64,000 nt of DNA. Origin: Paraburkholderia edwinii. Its GTDB lineage: Bacteria > Pseudomonadota > Gammaproteobacteria > Burkholderiales > Burkholderiaceae. Each line of letters opens with the position of its first letter. Position 1 is the first letter of the stretch. Positions 1-9,009 of the stretch are shown piece by piece. Under the pieces are notes generated by a model, which made no database searches, had not been told where the DNA came from, and saw only the letters and a program-made list of their open reading frames with translations. Both the position numbers and the translations under genes were made by a program. Location of the stretch: positions 2,914,001 to 2,978,000 of the forward strand of contig NZ_CP080095.1 in the NCBI RefSeq assembly GCF_019428685.1. Direction: 5' to 3'.

Positions 1-229
1 CGCGGCCGCGCAGCAGGACGCGTTCGATCTTGCTCGCGAAAGCTACCGGAAGGGGCTGACGAACTTTATCGATGTGCTCGATGCGGAACGGCAGCTTTCT
101 CAGGTGCGGCAACAGTATGCGCAAAGCACGACGCAGGTCAGCACCGATCTCGTCGCGCTGTATAAGGCGCTGGGCGGCGGGTGGGAAGCGACGCCCGACC
201 CGAAGCAAATTGCATCTCCAACGTCGTAA
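1..229 (+). CDS. Outer-membrane efflux lipoprotein, NodT/TolC family (C-terminal end)
   Basis: Only the last 75 residues are in the window; the reading frame enters from the left edge and ends at TAA 227-229. The segment carries the conserved ending of outer membrane factor proteins of RND-type efflux pumps: an ESYRKGLTNFIDVLDAERQL stretch followed by a coiled helix and a short GGGW tail. These proteins form the outer-membrane channel of a tripartite exporter, so the adaptor and pump genes are expected upstream, outside the window. The substrate cannot be told from this fragment. Family confidence is high because the FxxVLDAER motif is diagnostic. Confidence 0.85.
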   Translation, partial: AAAQQDAFDLARESYRKGLTNFIDVLDAERQLSQVRQQYAQSTTQVSTDLVALYKALGGGWEATPDPKQIASPTS

Positions 230-337
230 AGAGAACACACCGGAGGGCTTTACAGGTATATCGTTTGCAATTGAGTGGTTAGCGAAGCGCGACTCGCCGT
301 CGCGCACCAAAGTCGTCCTCTCATCGGCAGATCGATC

Positions 338-1402
338 ATGCAGAGCCGCCCGCCCGCCTTGCCGCGCATTTCCGTGGTCGTCCTGACGCATGATCGCGCC
401 GGCCAACTCGTGGGCACGCTCGCCCGCCTCGCGTCCTTGCCCGAGCAGCCGCCCGTGATCGTCGCGGACAACGCTTCGCACGACGATACGGTCAAGCTCG
501 TCGATATGCTGTTTCCTCAGGTGCGCGTGGTCCAGTGCGGCGCCGATCTCGGCGCGGCGGGCCGCAATCGCGCGGTTGCGTGCGTGCGCACCGACTATGT
601 CGCGTTCTGCGACGACGACAGCTGGTGGGAACCCGGCTCGCTTGCACTGGCCGTGAAGCTGCTCGACGGCGCGCCGCAGGTCGCGGTGCTCAATGCGCGT
701 GTCGTGACCGGTGAACACGGCGCGCTCGATCCGCGCTGCCGTCTGATGGCGGGAAGCCCGCTCGCGGCGGCCGGCTGTGCCGGGCCGGGCCTGGGACCCA
801 CCGTCGCGACGTATATCGCGGGCGCCTGCGTGTTTCGCACGTCGGTGTTCCGGGCGGTGGGCGGGTACGAGCGGCGCTTCGGCCTCGGCGGCGAGGAAGC
901 GCTTGTCGCGCTCGATGTGCTCGATGCGGGCCACGCGATCGCCTATTGCAATGACCTGATCGTGCGCCGCGGTGCTTTTGCGTCGGCTGCCGAAGCGGCC
1001 GCAGATAACCCCGCGGATCACCCTCTACGCCGGCGCAGCGATAAGCGACTGGGGTCCGGCAATGCATGCCCTGGCGAAGACGCGTTGCAGCGACGCGTGC
1101 TGGCGCGCAACGCAGTATGGGTCGCCTGGATGCGGCTGCCGTGGCGCGATGTCGGCCGGTCGATGTGCGGCGCGCTCGCGACCTTTGCGCACGAGCACAC
1201 GTTGTGGCGCGACGGCAAGGCGATGATCGGCGGGCTGCCGTGGGCGCTCGTCAATCGTCATAGGGTCAACGCGCAGGTGCTGGCGATGCGCGCCGAGATG
1301 CGGGCCACCGAGCGGCGTCTCGCGCACGGCGCGCAGCCGGAGCGAGATGCGCAGCACGCGAAACACCACACGGTAGCCGAGCCGCGTTCGCACGATCATT
1401 GA
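338..1402 (+). CDS. Family 2 glycosyltransferase
   Basis: The product has about 354 residues. It has a GT-A fold start (ISVVVLTHDR near residues 11-20), the nucleotide-sugar loop VADNASHDDT, and a DxD-type metal site FCDDDSWW near residues 91-97. The acceptor-side GGYERRFGLGGEE motif, typical of GT2 enzymes, lies near residue 175. It probably transfers a sugar from a nucleotide-sugar donor to a cell-surface glycan; donor and acceptor are unknown. I chose ATG 338 over the in-frame GTG 275 because the fold begins right after it, though neither has a strong ribosome site. No other glycan genes are adjacent, so it may act alone. The C-terminal 60 residues are Arg/His-rich and poorly conserved in appearance. 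Confidence 0.8.
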   Translation: MQSRPPALPRISVVVLTHDRAGQLVGTLARLASLPEQPPVIVADNASHDDTVKLVDMLFPQVRVVQCGADLGAAGRNRAVACVRTDYVAFCDDDSWWEPGSLALAVKLLDGAPQVAVLNARVVTGEHGALDPRCRLMAGSPLAAAGCAGPGLGPTVATYIAGACVFRTSVFRAVGGYERRFGLGGEEALVALDVLDAGHAIAYCNDLIVRRGAFASAAEAAADNPADHPLRRRSDKRLGSGNACPGEDALQRRVLARNAVWVAWMRLPWRDVGRSMCGALATFAHEHTLWRDGKAMIGGLPWALVNRHRVNAQVLAMRAEMRATERRLAHGAQPERDAQHAKHHTVAEPRSHDH

Positions 1403-1479
1403 CCGTTGCGACGAGGGCGACGGCGGGCGCGCGTTCGTCACAACACGTTTGTCACAACGCCTCTGTCACGCGGCGTTGA

Positions 1480-2727
1480 TTACCCCTTCTGCTTCCGGCT
1501 CAACGCATCGAGTGCCCAGCGCAATTGCCGGTCGGTGGCGCGCAACCGCAATTCGTCGGACGCAAGCGCCGCCAGCGCGGCCAGCGTCTCGCGCGCTTCT
1601 TCATCGAGCTCGCGCGGCTCGTAGTCCATCACGCATAGGGAGCCGAGCGCAAATCCGTCCTGATCGACAACCGGCGCGCCCGCGTAGAAACGGAAGCATG
1701 GGCCGCCGGCCACCGCCGGATTGTCCGAGAAGCGCGGATCGTCGGCCAGGTTCGATGCAACGAGCACGTCGCGCTGCAGGATCGTGTGGTTGCACAGCGC
1801 CCAGCTGCGCGGCGTTTCAGTAAAGCCTTCGAGGCCGTAGCGCGACTTGAACCACTGGCGTTGTGCGGTCAGCACCGTCAACAGCGCGATCGGCGCCTTG
1901 AGCGCGCGGCTTGCGAGCCACGTCAGGCGGTCGAATGCGTCTTCGGGCGGCGTGTCGACGAAGCCCGCGCGTTCGAGCGCGACGAGGCGCTGCGCTTCGT
2001 TCGGCGCGACCGGATACGACGCGTCGGGATCGGGTTGAAGCGCGGCGGCATCGCGGTCGCGTAGCAGATTGCGCACGGCCGCCGGCAGCGCCCGCTCGTG
2101 TTCGATGCGTGTGATTTTCGCGGCGGCGAGTGCGTCTGTCTTTGCGTCAGCGTTCGCGTGTTCATCATGCCGCGCATCGCCCTCACCGCCTAAGGTGACG
2201 ATGTGCGATGCGCCGAGCGCAGGCTGCGCGGCAAGCTGCGCGACCAGCGCGGCGCGCTCGTCACAGTCGCTGCGCATGGGGTTGCGTATGGGGTCGCGGC
2301 GCTCGCCCGCTCGCTTGCGAGCGGCGGCGCGCTTGCCCTCTTCTCCCGGCTCGCCTTGTCCGCCTGGCACCGCGTCGCGCAGATCGACGACCACCACCGC
2401 CGGCAACCGCAAGCCGATCGCGAACGCGGCTTCCTGCGCGTCGCTGTACGCATCGACCGTGCACCCTTCCACCGCGGATAACCATTCGACGCAGCGCGCG
2501 ATCTGCGCCGGCGGCGCGACAAGCACGACGCGCGCGGAGTTGAACTCATCCGGCGTTTCGTCGTGCTGCGCAACGAAGGCGAGCACGTCCGCGCGATAGA
2601 CGCGCCGGTGTCCGCCCGGCGTCTTCCATGAGCGCAGCGTGCCGCCCTCGATCAGCAGTTGAGCGGTACGAACCGATACGCCCATCAGCCGCGCCGCTTC
2701 TGTCGTGGTGAGTACGTCGTTTTCCAT
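1480..2727 (-). CDS. HTH (excisionase/MerR-type) plus GAF domain protein
   Basis: About 415 residues. The N-terminus is a helix-turn-helix of the excisionase/MerR type (LTTTEAARLMGVSVRTAQLLIEGG, then the wing WKTPGGHRRVYRADVLAF). A central stretch near residues 110-215 is Arg/Ala/Glu-rich and low in complexity. The last 150 residues form a GAF domain (ALLTVLTAQRQWFKSRYGL, PRSWALCNHTI, FYAGAPVVDQDGFALGSLCVMD), of the kind also found in cyclic-di-GMP and sensor proteins. It is likely a small-molecule or redox-sensing DNA-binding regulator. It is divergent from the GMC oxidoreductase gene and may regulate it. An in-frame ATG seven codons upstream (2748) is an alternative start; ribosome sites are weak for both. 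Confidence 0.72.
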   Translation of the reverse strand: MENDVLTTTEAARLMGVSVRTAQLLIEGGTLRSWKTPGGHRRVYRADVLAFVAQHDETPDEFNSARVVLVAPPAQIARCVEWLSAVEGCTVDAYSDAQEAAFAIGLRLPAVVVVDLRDAVPGGQGEPGEEGKRAAARKRAGERRDPIRNPMRSDCDERAALVAQLAAQPALGASHIVTLGGEGDARHDEHANADAKTDALAAAKITRIEHERALPAAVRNLLRDRDAAALQPDPDASYPVAPNEAQRLVALERAGFVDTPPEDAFDRLTWLASRALKAPIALLTVLTAQRQWFKSRYGLEGFTETPRSWALCNHTILQRDVLVASNLADDPRFSDNPAVAGGPCFRFYAGAPVVDQDGFALGSLCVMDYEPRELDEEARETLAALAALASDELRLRATDRQLRWALDALSRKQKG

Positions 2728-2748
2728 AGACCCGAATTGTGCAGGCAT

Positions 2749-2923
2749 CGAAATGATTTCGCCGGCTCAGACCCGGCTGGCTTTCACTATGACAAGTCCC
2801 TCAACAAATATCAATTCTATTTGGTAAATTTGATAGATTTGATAGTCTCGCGGTGTTACTCCAACGCAAGTCGCTGCAAATCTCGAATTCAGGACCTCCT
2901 CTGACGTTCCGACCGGTGACCCA
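2749..2923. promoter_or_regulatory. Divergent intergenic region (HTH-GAF gene / GMC oxidoreductase gene)
   Basis: This 175 bp gap separates the starts of two divergent genes and must hold both promoters. It is clearly more AT-rich than its surroundings, especially at 2800-2850, where GATAGATTTGATAG is a short direct repeat. No convincing -35/-10 pair can be singled out. Confidence 0.4.
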
Positions 2924-4600
2924 ATGAACCATCCTTATCCCGATACAGCGAATCGCAGCCTTCCCGAATCGGCCTCTACCGATCGCATGACCCGCGGCGA
3001 TCGTCTGAACGAAGACGTTTCCGGCGACTACGACTTTATCGTCTGCGGCGCCGGACCGGCCGGCTCGGTCGTGGCCGCGCGCCTCGCCGCCAGTCCGCAC
3101 GTGCGCGTGCTGCTGATCGAAGCGGGCGGCAGCGACGACGTGCCCGAAGTGATGACGCCCGCGCAATGGCCGCTGAACCTCGGCTCCGAACGCGACTGGG
3201 CCTTTACCGCGCAGCCGAACCCGCATCTGAACGGCCGCTCGATTCCGCTCAACATGGGCAAGGTGCTGGGCGGCGGCTCGAGCATCAATGTCGGCGTCTG
3301 GGCGCGCGGCCACAAGAACGACTGGGAGCGTTTCGCGGCCGAGGCCGGCGATCCGGCCTGGGGCTACGAGTCGGTGCTGGGCCTCTATCGTCGCATCGAA
3401 AACTGGCAAGGCACGCCGGATCCGCTGCGGCGCGGCGCCGGCGGCCCGGTGCATGTCGAGCCGTCGTCGAATCCGGCTCCGACCGCCCATGCGCTGCTCG
3501 ACGCGGCGCAGGCGCTCGGCCTGCCGACCTTCGACAGCCCGAACGGCACGATGATGGAAGGCCGCGGCGGCGCGGCGGTCAACGATCTGATCGTGCGTGA
3601 CGGCCGGCGCCAGTCGATCTTCCGGTCGTATATCGGCGACCCGCGCAGCGTCAATTCGAACCTGACGATCATGACCGGCACGCTGGTCAGCAAGGTGCTG
3701 CTGCGCGGCACCACGGCAGTCGGCGTGGAGGCGATCGTCAACGGCGAGCGGCGGCAATTTTATGCGCAGCGCGAAGTGATCCTGTCGCTCGGCGCGATCC
3801 ATACGCCGAAGGTCTTGATGCAGTCGGGCATCGGCCCGGCGGACGAACTCGAGCGCCACGGTATCCGCGTGATTCAGCCGCTTGCCGGTGTCGGACAGAA
3901 CCATCAGGATCACGTATCGTTCGGCTGCGTGTTCGAATACCGCGAGCCGCAGCGGATCGGCAACAGCGGTTCGGAATCGACGCTTTACTGGTCGAGCGAC
4001 GCCAGCCTCGAAGTGCCCGATATGTTTCACTGCCAGGTCGAATTTCCGGTCGCAAGCCCGGAGACCGCCGTGCTCGGCATGCCCGAACACGGCTGGACCA
4101 TGTTCGCCGGACTGGCGCATCCGAAAAGCCGCGGGCAGGTGCGGCTATCGGGCGCGGAGGTGAACGACCCGGTGCTTATCTACGCGAACACCCTGTCGCA
4201 TCCCGACGATCTCGTCACGGGCCTCGCGAATATCGAGCTATGCCGCGAACTGGCAAACAGCAAGGCGTTTGAGCACATCGTGTCGCGCGAGCGGTTGCCC
4301 GGCAAGATGGACGCGACCGCGCTGCGCGACTACGCGCGCAATGCGGCGGTCACGTATTGGCATCAGTGCGGCACGGCGAAGATGGGACGCGATGACATGT
4401 CGGTCGTCGATGCGCGGCTCAAGGTATATGGCATCGATAATCTGCGCGTGGCCGACGCGTCGGTCATGCCGGAGATCACAAGCGGCAATACGATGGCGCC
4501 GTGTGTCGTGATCGGCGAGCGCGCGGCCGATCTGATTGCGGCCGATCATGCGCTGGCAGCGGCGCCGGACGCGACGGTCGCCCGCCGAGCGCGCCGCTGA
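2924..4600 (+). CDS. GMC family oxidoreductase (choline dehydrogenase-like)
   Basis: This flavoprotein of 558 residues oxidises an alcohol or similar substrate with FAD. The ADP-binding motif GAGPAGS is at residues 42-48 and the GMC signature GKVLGGGSSINVGVW near 110-125. The catalytic pair is in place: His480 in HQCGTAKMG and Asn522 in SGNTMAP, matching the His/Asn pair of choline and glucose oxidases. The length is normal for the family. A 30-residue N-terminal extension precedes the fold, with no Sec signal. The substrate cannot be named; betaine pathway genes are absent nearby. The divergent HTH-GAF gene is a candidate regulator. Confidence 0.9.
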   Translation: MNHPYPDTANRSLPESASTDRMTRGDRLNEDVSGDYDFIVCGAGPAGSVVAARLAASPHVRVLLIEAGGSDDVPEVMTPAQWPLNLGSERDWAFTAQPNPHLNGRSIPLNMGKVLGGGSSINVGVWARGHKNDWERFAAEAGDPAWGYESVLGLYRRIENWQGTPDPLRRGAGGPVHVEPSSNPAPTAHALLDAAQALGLPTFDSPNGTMMEGRGGAAVNDLIVRDGRRQSIFRSYIGDPRSVNSNLTIMTGTLVSKVLLRGTTAVGVEAIVNGERRQFYAQREVILSLGAIHTPKVLMQSGIGPADELERHGIRVIQPLAGVGQNHQDHVSFGCVFEYREPQRIGNSGSESTLYWSSDASLEVPDMFHCQVEFPVASPETAVLGMPEHGWTMFAGLAHPKSRGQVRLSGAEVNDPVLIYANTLSHPDDLVTGLANIELCRELANSKAFEHIVSRERLPGKMDATALRDYARNAAVTYWHQCGTAKMGRDDMSVVDARLKVYGIDNLRVADASVMPEITSGNTMAPCVVIGERAADLIAADHALAAAPDATVARRARR

Positions 4601-4857
4601 TATGCGCGCCCGTTACCTGCGGCGCGGCTCGCTTGTGCGATGGTTCATGCGATCGCTCGTCCGATGCGCGGCTCGATGCGTTGCACGATGCGTCACTGCC
4701 CGCGCCGCGGCTTGCTCCATGGTTTGCTCCACGGTTCGCTCCGCGATTTGCGCTGCCGTTTGCTCCATCGCCGGCGCCGGCCTGCATGCGTCGAAGCGCG
4801 CCGTGATACGCGCGCTTCTGCTTTCCGCGCCCGCTTTTGCTCCCCGCTTTTCTCCCC
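4601..4857. repeat. Degenerate 12-nt tandem repeats after the GMC gene
   Basis: Between the GMC stop codon and the next gene the sequence repeats imperfectly with a 12 bp period. One block runs 4663-4698 (three copies of GATGCG plus six variable bases). A second runs 4709-4769, with units such as GGTTTGCTCCAC and GGTTCGCTCCGC. I see no gene here. Confidence 0.65.
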
Positions 4858-5430
4858 TCAAGCCCGGCTCTCCTTCAACTCCACCGGCGCGCGGGTCGGA
4901 TCGAAATCCGCCCATTTGCCGTGCTGCCAGCGCCCTGTCGCGCGCTCGATCTCCGCGCCACCCGCCTCGCGCAGCGTTTGCGCGGCGGCGGTCTGCGTAT
5001 CCGGCGTTACGTGTACGGCGAGCAGCACACCCGAGTCGCGCGTCTCGTGATGCACGCGCTCCTCATGCGGACGCTTGCCGCCGCCTCGCGTGCGGGACAT
5101 CGCGCCGATAAGCGAGCCGACATACGCACCGACGCCGGCTGCAATCAACGATATGAGCAGCGGGGAAGAAAACGCCGCAAAAATGCCGACGCCGACGACC
5201 GCGCCGATCACGGCGCCGATCGTCACGCCCATGCCAGCGCCTTTCGGTGCGTCGGTCGAGGCGGCGTCCTTGTTCACGTCGCCGCCTATCGGGTAGCGCG
5301 CATGCTGACCGCGCGGATTGACGAAGAAAAGCGAGACGTCCTCTTCGACGAAGCCTTGGCCGAAGAGTCGTTCGGCGGCCGATTCAGCGGCCGGAAAGGT
5401 GGTGAAACGTGCGGCAACAATCAGCGACAT
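4858..5430 (-). CDS. Glycine-zipper membrane protein, stress-type
   Basis: About 190 residues. The N-terminal half (MSLIVAARFTTFPAAESAAE) resembles a ferredoxin-like heavy-metal or ACT-type domain. It is followed by a Gly/Ala-rich hydrophobic hairpin (GAGMGVTIGAVIGAVVGVG, then LISLIAAGVGAYVGSLIGAM) of the glycine-zipper kind found in inner or outer membrane proteins. The C-terminal half again has a domain with LAVHV and ADFDPTRAPVE. The start at 5430 is set by GGAGG seven bases upstream; the longer reading frame beyond it has no coding character. The function is not known. Similar proteins sit with CBS, PRC-barrel and DUF4142 genes in Burkholderiaceae stress loci, as here. Confidence 0.75.
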   Translation of the reverse strand: MSLIVAARFTTFPAAESAAERLFGQGFVEEDVSLFFVNPRGQHARYPIGGDVNKDAASTDAPKGAGMGVTIGAVIGAVVGVGIFAAFSSPLLISLIAAGVGAYVGSLIGAMSRTRGGGKRPHEERVHHETRDSGVLLAVHVTPDTQTAAAQTLREAGGAEIERATGRWQHGKWADFDPTRAPVELKESRA

Positions 5431-5734
5431 GGTGCCCTCCTTATCAACGCCAAGGGGTTGAAAATGCCGGCTGCGGCGCAGTGAGGTCCGGCTGGGTCCG
5501 GCGGGATTCGATGCGCCGCGCGGTCTGCATAATCCGCATGATCCCGCGTGGTCCGTGTGAGCGCTGCGCAGCAAATCGCGCTCCCGCGGACTGTGGCGCA
5601 TCGATGCGCGCGGTCCGGCGGTCGAGCGCGCACCGCTGATACCTTAGGTATAGCACCCGGCCGCCGCTCCCGCCGGACGCTCAAAAGCGCCGGCAGCGGT
5701 CGCGGCTGACCGGCGTGCTGACGGACAGTCGCAT
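5431..5734. other. Non-coding gap with a 13-bp palindrome
   Basis: About 300 bp between two minus-strand genes. The only distinct element is ATACCTTAGGTAT at 5639-5651, a perfect 13 bp palindrome around a central base. It lies about 210 bp upstream of the glycine-zipper gene start and could be an operator. Confidence 0.4.
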
Positions 5735-6178
5735 TCATCGTTTATCCGCGGTCCGTTCGTTGCCCGGCTCGTCGCCGGGTTCATCGTCGTCCGTCTCTTC
5801 TTCATCCTCGTCGGCCGCCTTGTCCGCGAGCCTTCCGCCCGCGAGCAGCTCGTCCGCGGTCGCTTCATCACGGTCGCGTGAATACGGGTCGTCGACGCGA
5901 TCGATGTCGATATCCCGGTTCTCGTCGAGGGTCGAATCGCCGTCGGCCGCGGCGCGCTCGCCCGTGCCGGCGCGATCGGTATCGCTTGCCAGTTCGCGGT
6001 CGCCGGTTTCGAGCGCGTGGTTGTCGAGTTCGCTATCGCGGTCGAAGTCGTGGCGCTTTGCACCGGCCACGTCGCTGCCGCTGTCGGACGAGTCGCTCGG
6101 ACCGAGCGTCCCGGTGGTGTTCCCGGTCTCCTTGACGATTTGCGGTTCCCCTTCATCGGGATCGAGAGTGCTGGTCAT
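5735..6178 (-). CDS. Acidic low-complexity protein
   Basis: 147 residues, not assigned to a named family. It is dominated by Asp, Glu and Arg, with runs such as DEDEEETDDDEPGDEPGNE near the C-terminus and many D-R-D and D-S-D pairs in the middle. It has no signal peptide and no membrane segment. It is probably intrinsically disordered and cytoplasmic. The start at 6178 is supported by AGGAG seven bases upstream; the open frame beyond it lacks coding character. Neighbouring genes are stress- and envelope-associated, so a similar role is possible but unproven. Confidence 0.65.
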   Translation of the reverse strand: MTSTLDPDEGEPQIVKETGNTTGTLGPSDSSDSGSDVAGAKRHDFDRDSELDNHALETGDRELASDTDRAGTGERAAADGDSTLDENRDIDIDRVDDPYSRDRDEATADELLAGGRLADKAADEDEEETDDDEPGDEPGNERTADKR

Positions 6179-6350
6179 CAATGGCTCCTTATAACGGTTA
6201 CTTCGCACAGGATGGCCGCAATAACCGTTCCGCGGACGGCCGGGCGCAGCAACTGGTGCGGCCCTCCCGGTTCTCCAACGATGCCGCGCGCATATCGGGG
6301 ATCGCATCCCAACATATGAACGACCGCTGAACGCCATTCGACTGCATACC

Positions 6351-6378
6351 TAAAGTTCGGCTTCGTGTAAGCCGTTTA
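6351..6378 (+). promoter_or_regulatory. Candidate sigma-28 (FliA) promoter of the chemoreceptor gene
   Basis: TAAAGTTC (6351-6358), 12 bases, then GCCGTTTA (6371-6378). This closely follows the flagellar sigma consensus TAAAGTTT-N11-GCCGATAA, with one extra spacer base. It lies 82 bp before the ATG of the chemoreceptor, a gene class commonly driven by FliA. Confidence 0.55.
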
Positions 6379-6460
6379 CCCCGAATAAGAACAGCCATGT
6401 CCCGTGCACGTCGCTTTGCACCGCTGTGCACATCGAAGTAAACGCTAGAGACCAGAACAC

Positions 6461-8062
6461 ATGAAAATATCGATCAGGATGCGCCTTGCCGTCGCGATGT
6501 TTGTGCTCGGCTGTCTGTTATCGCTCGTCGGCATACTGGGACTGACCGGCATGTCGAGCAGCAACGACGCGAACCGCGAGACGTACAGCAACAAGCTGCC
6601 GCGTGTGGTCTATATCGGCGACTCGGAAATTATCCTGACGCGTCAGCGCGCGGCGCTGTTGCGCGCGGCGCAGGATCCGACCACGCCCGATCTGGAAAGC
6701 ATCATTACGAAGTCGCAGGGTTTCGAGAAGCAGTCGCATGCGCTGTGGGACAAATATCTCGCGCTGCCGCGCAGTGCCGACGAAGACCGGCTCACGCAGG
6801 AGGTGATCCGCACACGCGTTGCCATGGATAAAGGCCTCGACGACTTCGTCGCGGCCCTGCGCAGCCGCGACAAGGATGCGATCACAAAAGCGGGCCTGGT
6901 CAACAACGACCTGTACGCCGCCTTCAATACCTCCGGCGAGAAGCTGCGCCACTATCAGTTCGCCACCGCCAAGGACGACTACGAAGCGCAGCAACGCGGC
7001 TTTACGCTGTTTCGCTGCGTGATCATCGGCGCGATCGTGCTCGGCGTGCTGGCCGCGCTCTACAGCTGGCATAGCCTGCGCAGCGCGATCTCGCGGCCGC
7101 TCGAAGCGGCGCTGTCGCATTTCGAGTACATCGCGGCCGGCGACCTCACGCATCGTGTCGAGGTCATGTCGCGCGACGAAATGGGCCAGCTGATGGCGGG
7201 CCTTGCGAAGATGCGCGACAGTCTCGCGCATACGGTGCGCACCGTCCGCAAAGGCAGCGATGCGATCGCCACCGCGACGCGCGAAGTCGCCGCGGGCAAT
7301 CTGGACCTGTCCGCGCGCACCGAGGAACAGGCCGCGTCGCTGCAGCAGACCGCGGCGAGCATGGAAGAGCTGTCCGGCACCGTGAAGCAGAACGCCGACA
7401 ACGTGCGCGAGGCGGCGAACATGTCGACGGCCGCATCCGGCACCGCCGATAAGGGCAGCGACGTCGTGCAACGCGTCGTGCAGACGATGACGGGCATCGA
7501 CGAAAGCTCGAGCCGCATCAACGACATCATCAGCATCATCGAAGGCATTGCGTTCCAGACGAATATTCTCGCGCTCAACGCAGCCGTCGAAGCGGCGCGC
7601 GCCGGCGAACAGGGGCGCGGCTTCGCGGTAGTCGCGGCCGAGGTACGCAGCCTCGCGCAGCGCTCGTCGAGCGCGGCCAAGGAGATCAAGCAGCTGATCG
7701 AGCAATCGGTCGAGCGCGTAAAGGTCGGCACGACGCTGGTCGGCGAGGCCGGCGCGACGATGACGGAAATCATCGGCTCGGTGAAGCGCGTGACGGACAT
7801 CATGGGCGAGATCGCGGCCGCGACGCACGAGCAGACCAACGGCATCGACCAGGTGTCGCATGCGGTCACGCAGATGGATGAAGTCACGCAGCAGAATGCC
7901 GCGCTCGTCGAGCAGGCCAGCGCCGCGGCGGCATCGCTCGAAGATCAGGCGCGCGCGCTGCGCGATGCGGTTTCGGTGTTCAAGCTTGCCGACGATACGG
8001 GTGTGCATGCGACGTCGGTGCGCGCGACGCACGCGCGCATGCCGGCGATGGCCGCGGCCTAG
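6461..8062 (+). CDS. Methyl-accepting chemotaxis protein
   Basis: A 533-residue inner-membrane receptor. TM1 is near residues 9-31, and a four-helix-bundle type periplasmic sensor spans about 32-180. TM2 is near 184-206, followed by a HAMP linker and the cytoplasmic signalling coiled coil. The hairpin tip [21 protein letters not shown] near residue 365 is the part that contacts CheA and CheW. It senses an unknown ligand and biases flagellar rotation. Unlike the second receptor in this window, it ends in a plain Ala-rich tail with no CheR-binding pentapeptide, so its methylation may depend on other receptors. A sigma-28-like promoter precedes it. Confidence 0.95.
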   Translation: MKISIRMRLAVAMFVLGCLLSLVGILGLTGMSSSNDANRETYSNKLPRVVYIGDSEIILTRQRAALLRAAQDPTTPDLESIITKSQGFEKQSHALWDKYLALPRSADEDRLTQEVIRTRVAMDKGLDDFVAALRSRDKDAITKAGLVNNDLYAAFNTSGEKLRHYQFATAKDDYEAQQRGFTLFRCVIIGAIVLGVLAALYSWHSLRSAISRPLEAALSHFEYIAAGDLTHRVEVMSRDEMGQLMAGLAKMRDSLAHTVRTVRKGSDAIATATREVAAGNLDLSARTEEQAASLQQTAASMEELSGTVKQNADNVREAANMSTAASGTADKGSDVVQRVVQTMTGIDESSSRINDIISIIEGIAFQTNILALNAAVEAARAGEQGRGFAVVAAEVRSLAQRSSSAAKEIKQLIEQSVERVKVGTTLVGEAGATMTEIIGSVKRVTDIMGEIAAATHEQTNGIDQVSHAVTQMDEVTQQNAALVEQASAAAASLEDQARALRDAVSVFKLADDTGVHATSVRATHARMPAMAAA

Positions 8063-8154
8063 CCGCTGATTTGCGGCTTATTTGCGGCCTATCTGCCGCC
8101 TCGCTGCCCGCTTCTCTGCAGCTGATTGCCGCTTGTTTGCCACTTGTTTGCAGT
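8062..8154 (+). repeat. 11-nt degenerate tandem array beginning at the chemoreceptor stop
   Basis: About eight units of 10-12 nt follow the stop codon directly, for example GCGGCTTATTT, GCGGCCTATCT, GCCGCTTGTTT and GCCACTTGTTT. The array starts at the last base of the TAG. Confidence 0.75.
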
Positions 8155-8179
8155 TCGCCGCATCGACCTGACGACTTTA

Positions 8180-8216
8180 CGCCCGCGGATTCGTCCATAC
8201 CGCGGGCGCTTTTTTT
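8180..8216 (+). terminator. Rho-independent terminator after the chemoreceptor gene
   Basis: A perfect 9 bp stem (CGCCCGCGG at 8180-8188 with CCGCGGGCG at 8200-8208), an 11-base loop and a run of seven T at 8210-8216. Confidence 0.9.
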
Positions 8217-8577
8217 GCACTCCCTCCTTTCTATGATGCGCGCTTATGTGCATGCATCGCCGCGTCCGCGACGGCCAGCAGATCGTCGTCAAACGGTGCA
8301 CGAAAAAGCGCAGCCACGTCGCATTCCAGCCAGCTTGCGACCTTGGGCATACCGCTTGCGCGAATGTGCGGCATAGCCGTTGCTCGATAACGAGTATGGG
8401 CTGACGGATAAACGAACAGCGTGCATGCTTTGCCGCTTTGTTGCGGGACTGAGCCGTGGCGGCTTGACTGCAGCATACGGGCTTGCGCTGTTCGCCGCTG
8501 AATTTCGCCCCTGATTTCACTTCGAAGCGATGCGCCGACTAAGAGTTTCTGCGAAGGCTTTGAGGGAGGAACTTGCA
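8217..8577. other. Mostly non-coding gap; possible 47-codon ORF on the minus strand
   Basis: An ATG at 8374 opens a minus-strand frame to 8231 with protein-like composition (MPKVASWLECDVAALFRAPF). No ribosome site is seen before it. It could be a short real gene, or the broken end of a longer one. Nothing else is apparent. Confidence 0.25.
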
Positions 8578-9009
8578 ATGAGCCGAGCCGTACGCGAACT
8601 GATGTCGCGCGACGTTGTGACGATCGCCCCTTCGGACACGATCGGCCACGCGGCGCAATTGATGCATCGACACGGCGTCGCCGCGCTGCCGATCTGCGAC
8701 GGCGCCCGCCTGACCGGTCTGCTGACCGATCGCGATCTCGCCGTACGTGCGCTGTGGGTCGGCAAACCGCCCTACACGCTTGTGCGCGAAGTGGCATGCG
8801 ATGGCGCCGAGTGCTGCTTCGACGACGACGATGTCGCCGAAATCGCGCGGCAGATGCGCATCGCGCAACTGAAGCTGATGCCGGTGATCGACCATCAGCA
8901 TCGGCTGGTCGGCATGCTGTCGCGCGGCGATATCGCTGCACGCGGCAAGCCGGCCGCGATCGGCAACGGCCGCTCGAACGACACGCGGCGAGGCGCGCGA
9001 CACGACTGA
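8578..9009 (+). CDS. Paired CBS-domain protein
   Basis: 143 residues that are almost entirely two CBS motifs. The first is VRELMSRDVVTIAPSDTIGHAAQLMHRHGVAALPICDG and the second runs to LKLMPVIDHQHRLVGMLSRGDIA. Such Bateman modules bind adenosyl nucleotides and act as energy-state switches; as a stand-alone protein it presumably regulates a partner in trans. ATG 8578 is chosen over an earlier in-frame ATG because GGGAGG sits seven bases before it and the CBS fold begins at once. It is followed on the same strand by PRC-barrel and DUF4142 genes, a grouping seen in stress-response loci of Burkholderiaceae. Confidence 0.9.
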   Translation: MSRAVRELMSRDVVTIAPSDTIGHAAQLMHRHGVAALPICDGARLTGLLTDRDLAVRALWVGKPPYTLVREVACDGAECCFDDDDVAEIARQMRIAQLKLMPVIDHQHRLVGMLSRGDIAARGKPAAIGNGRSNDTRRGARHD

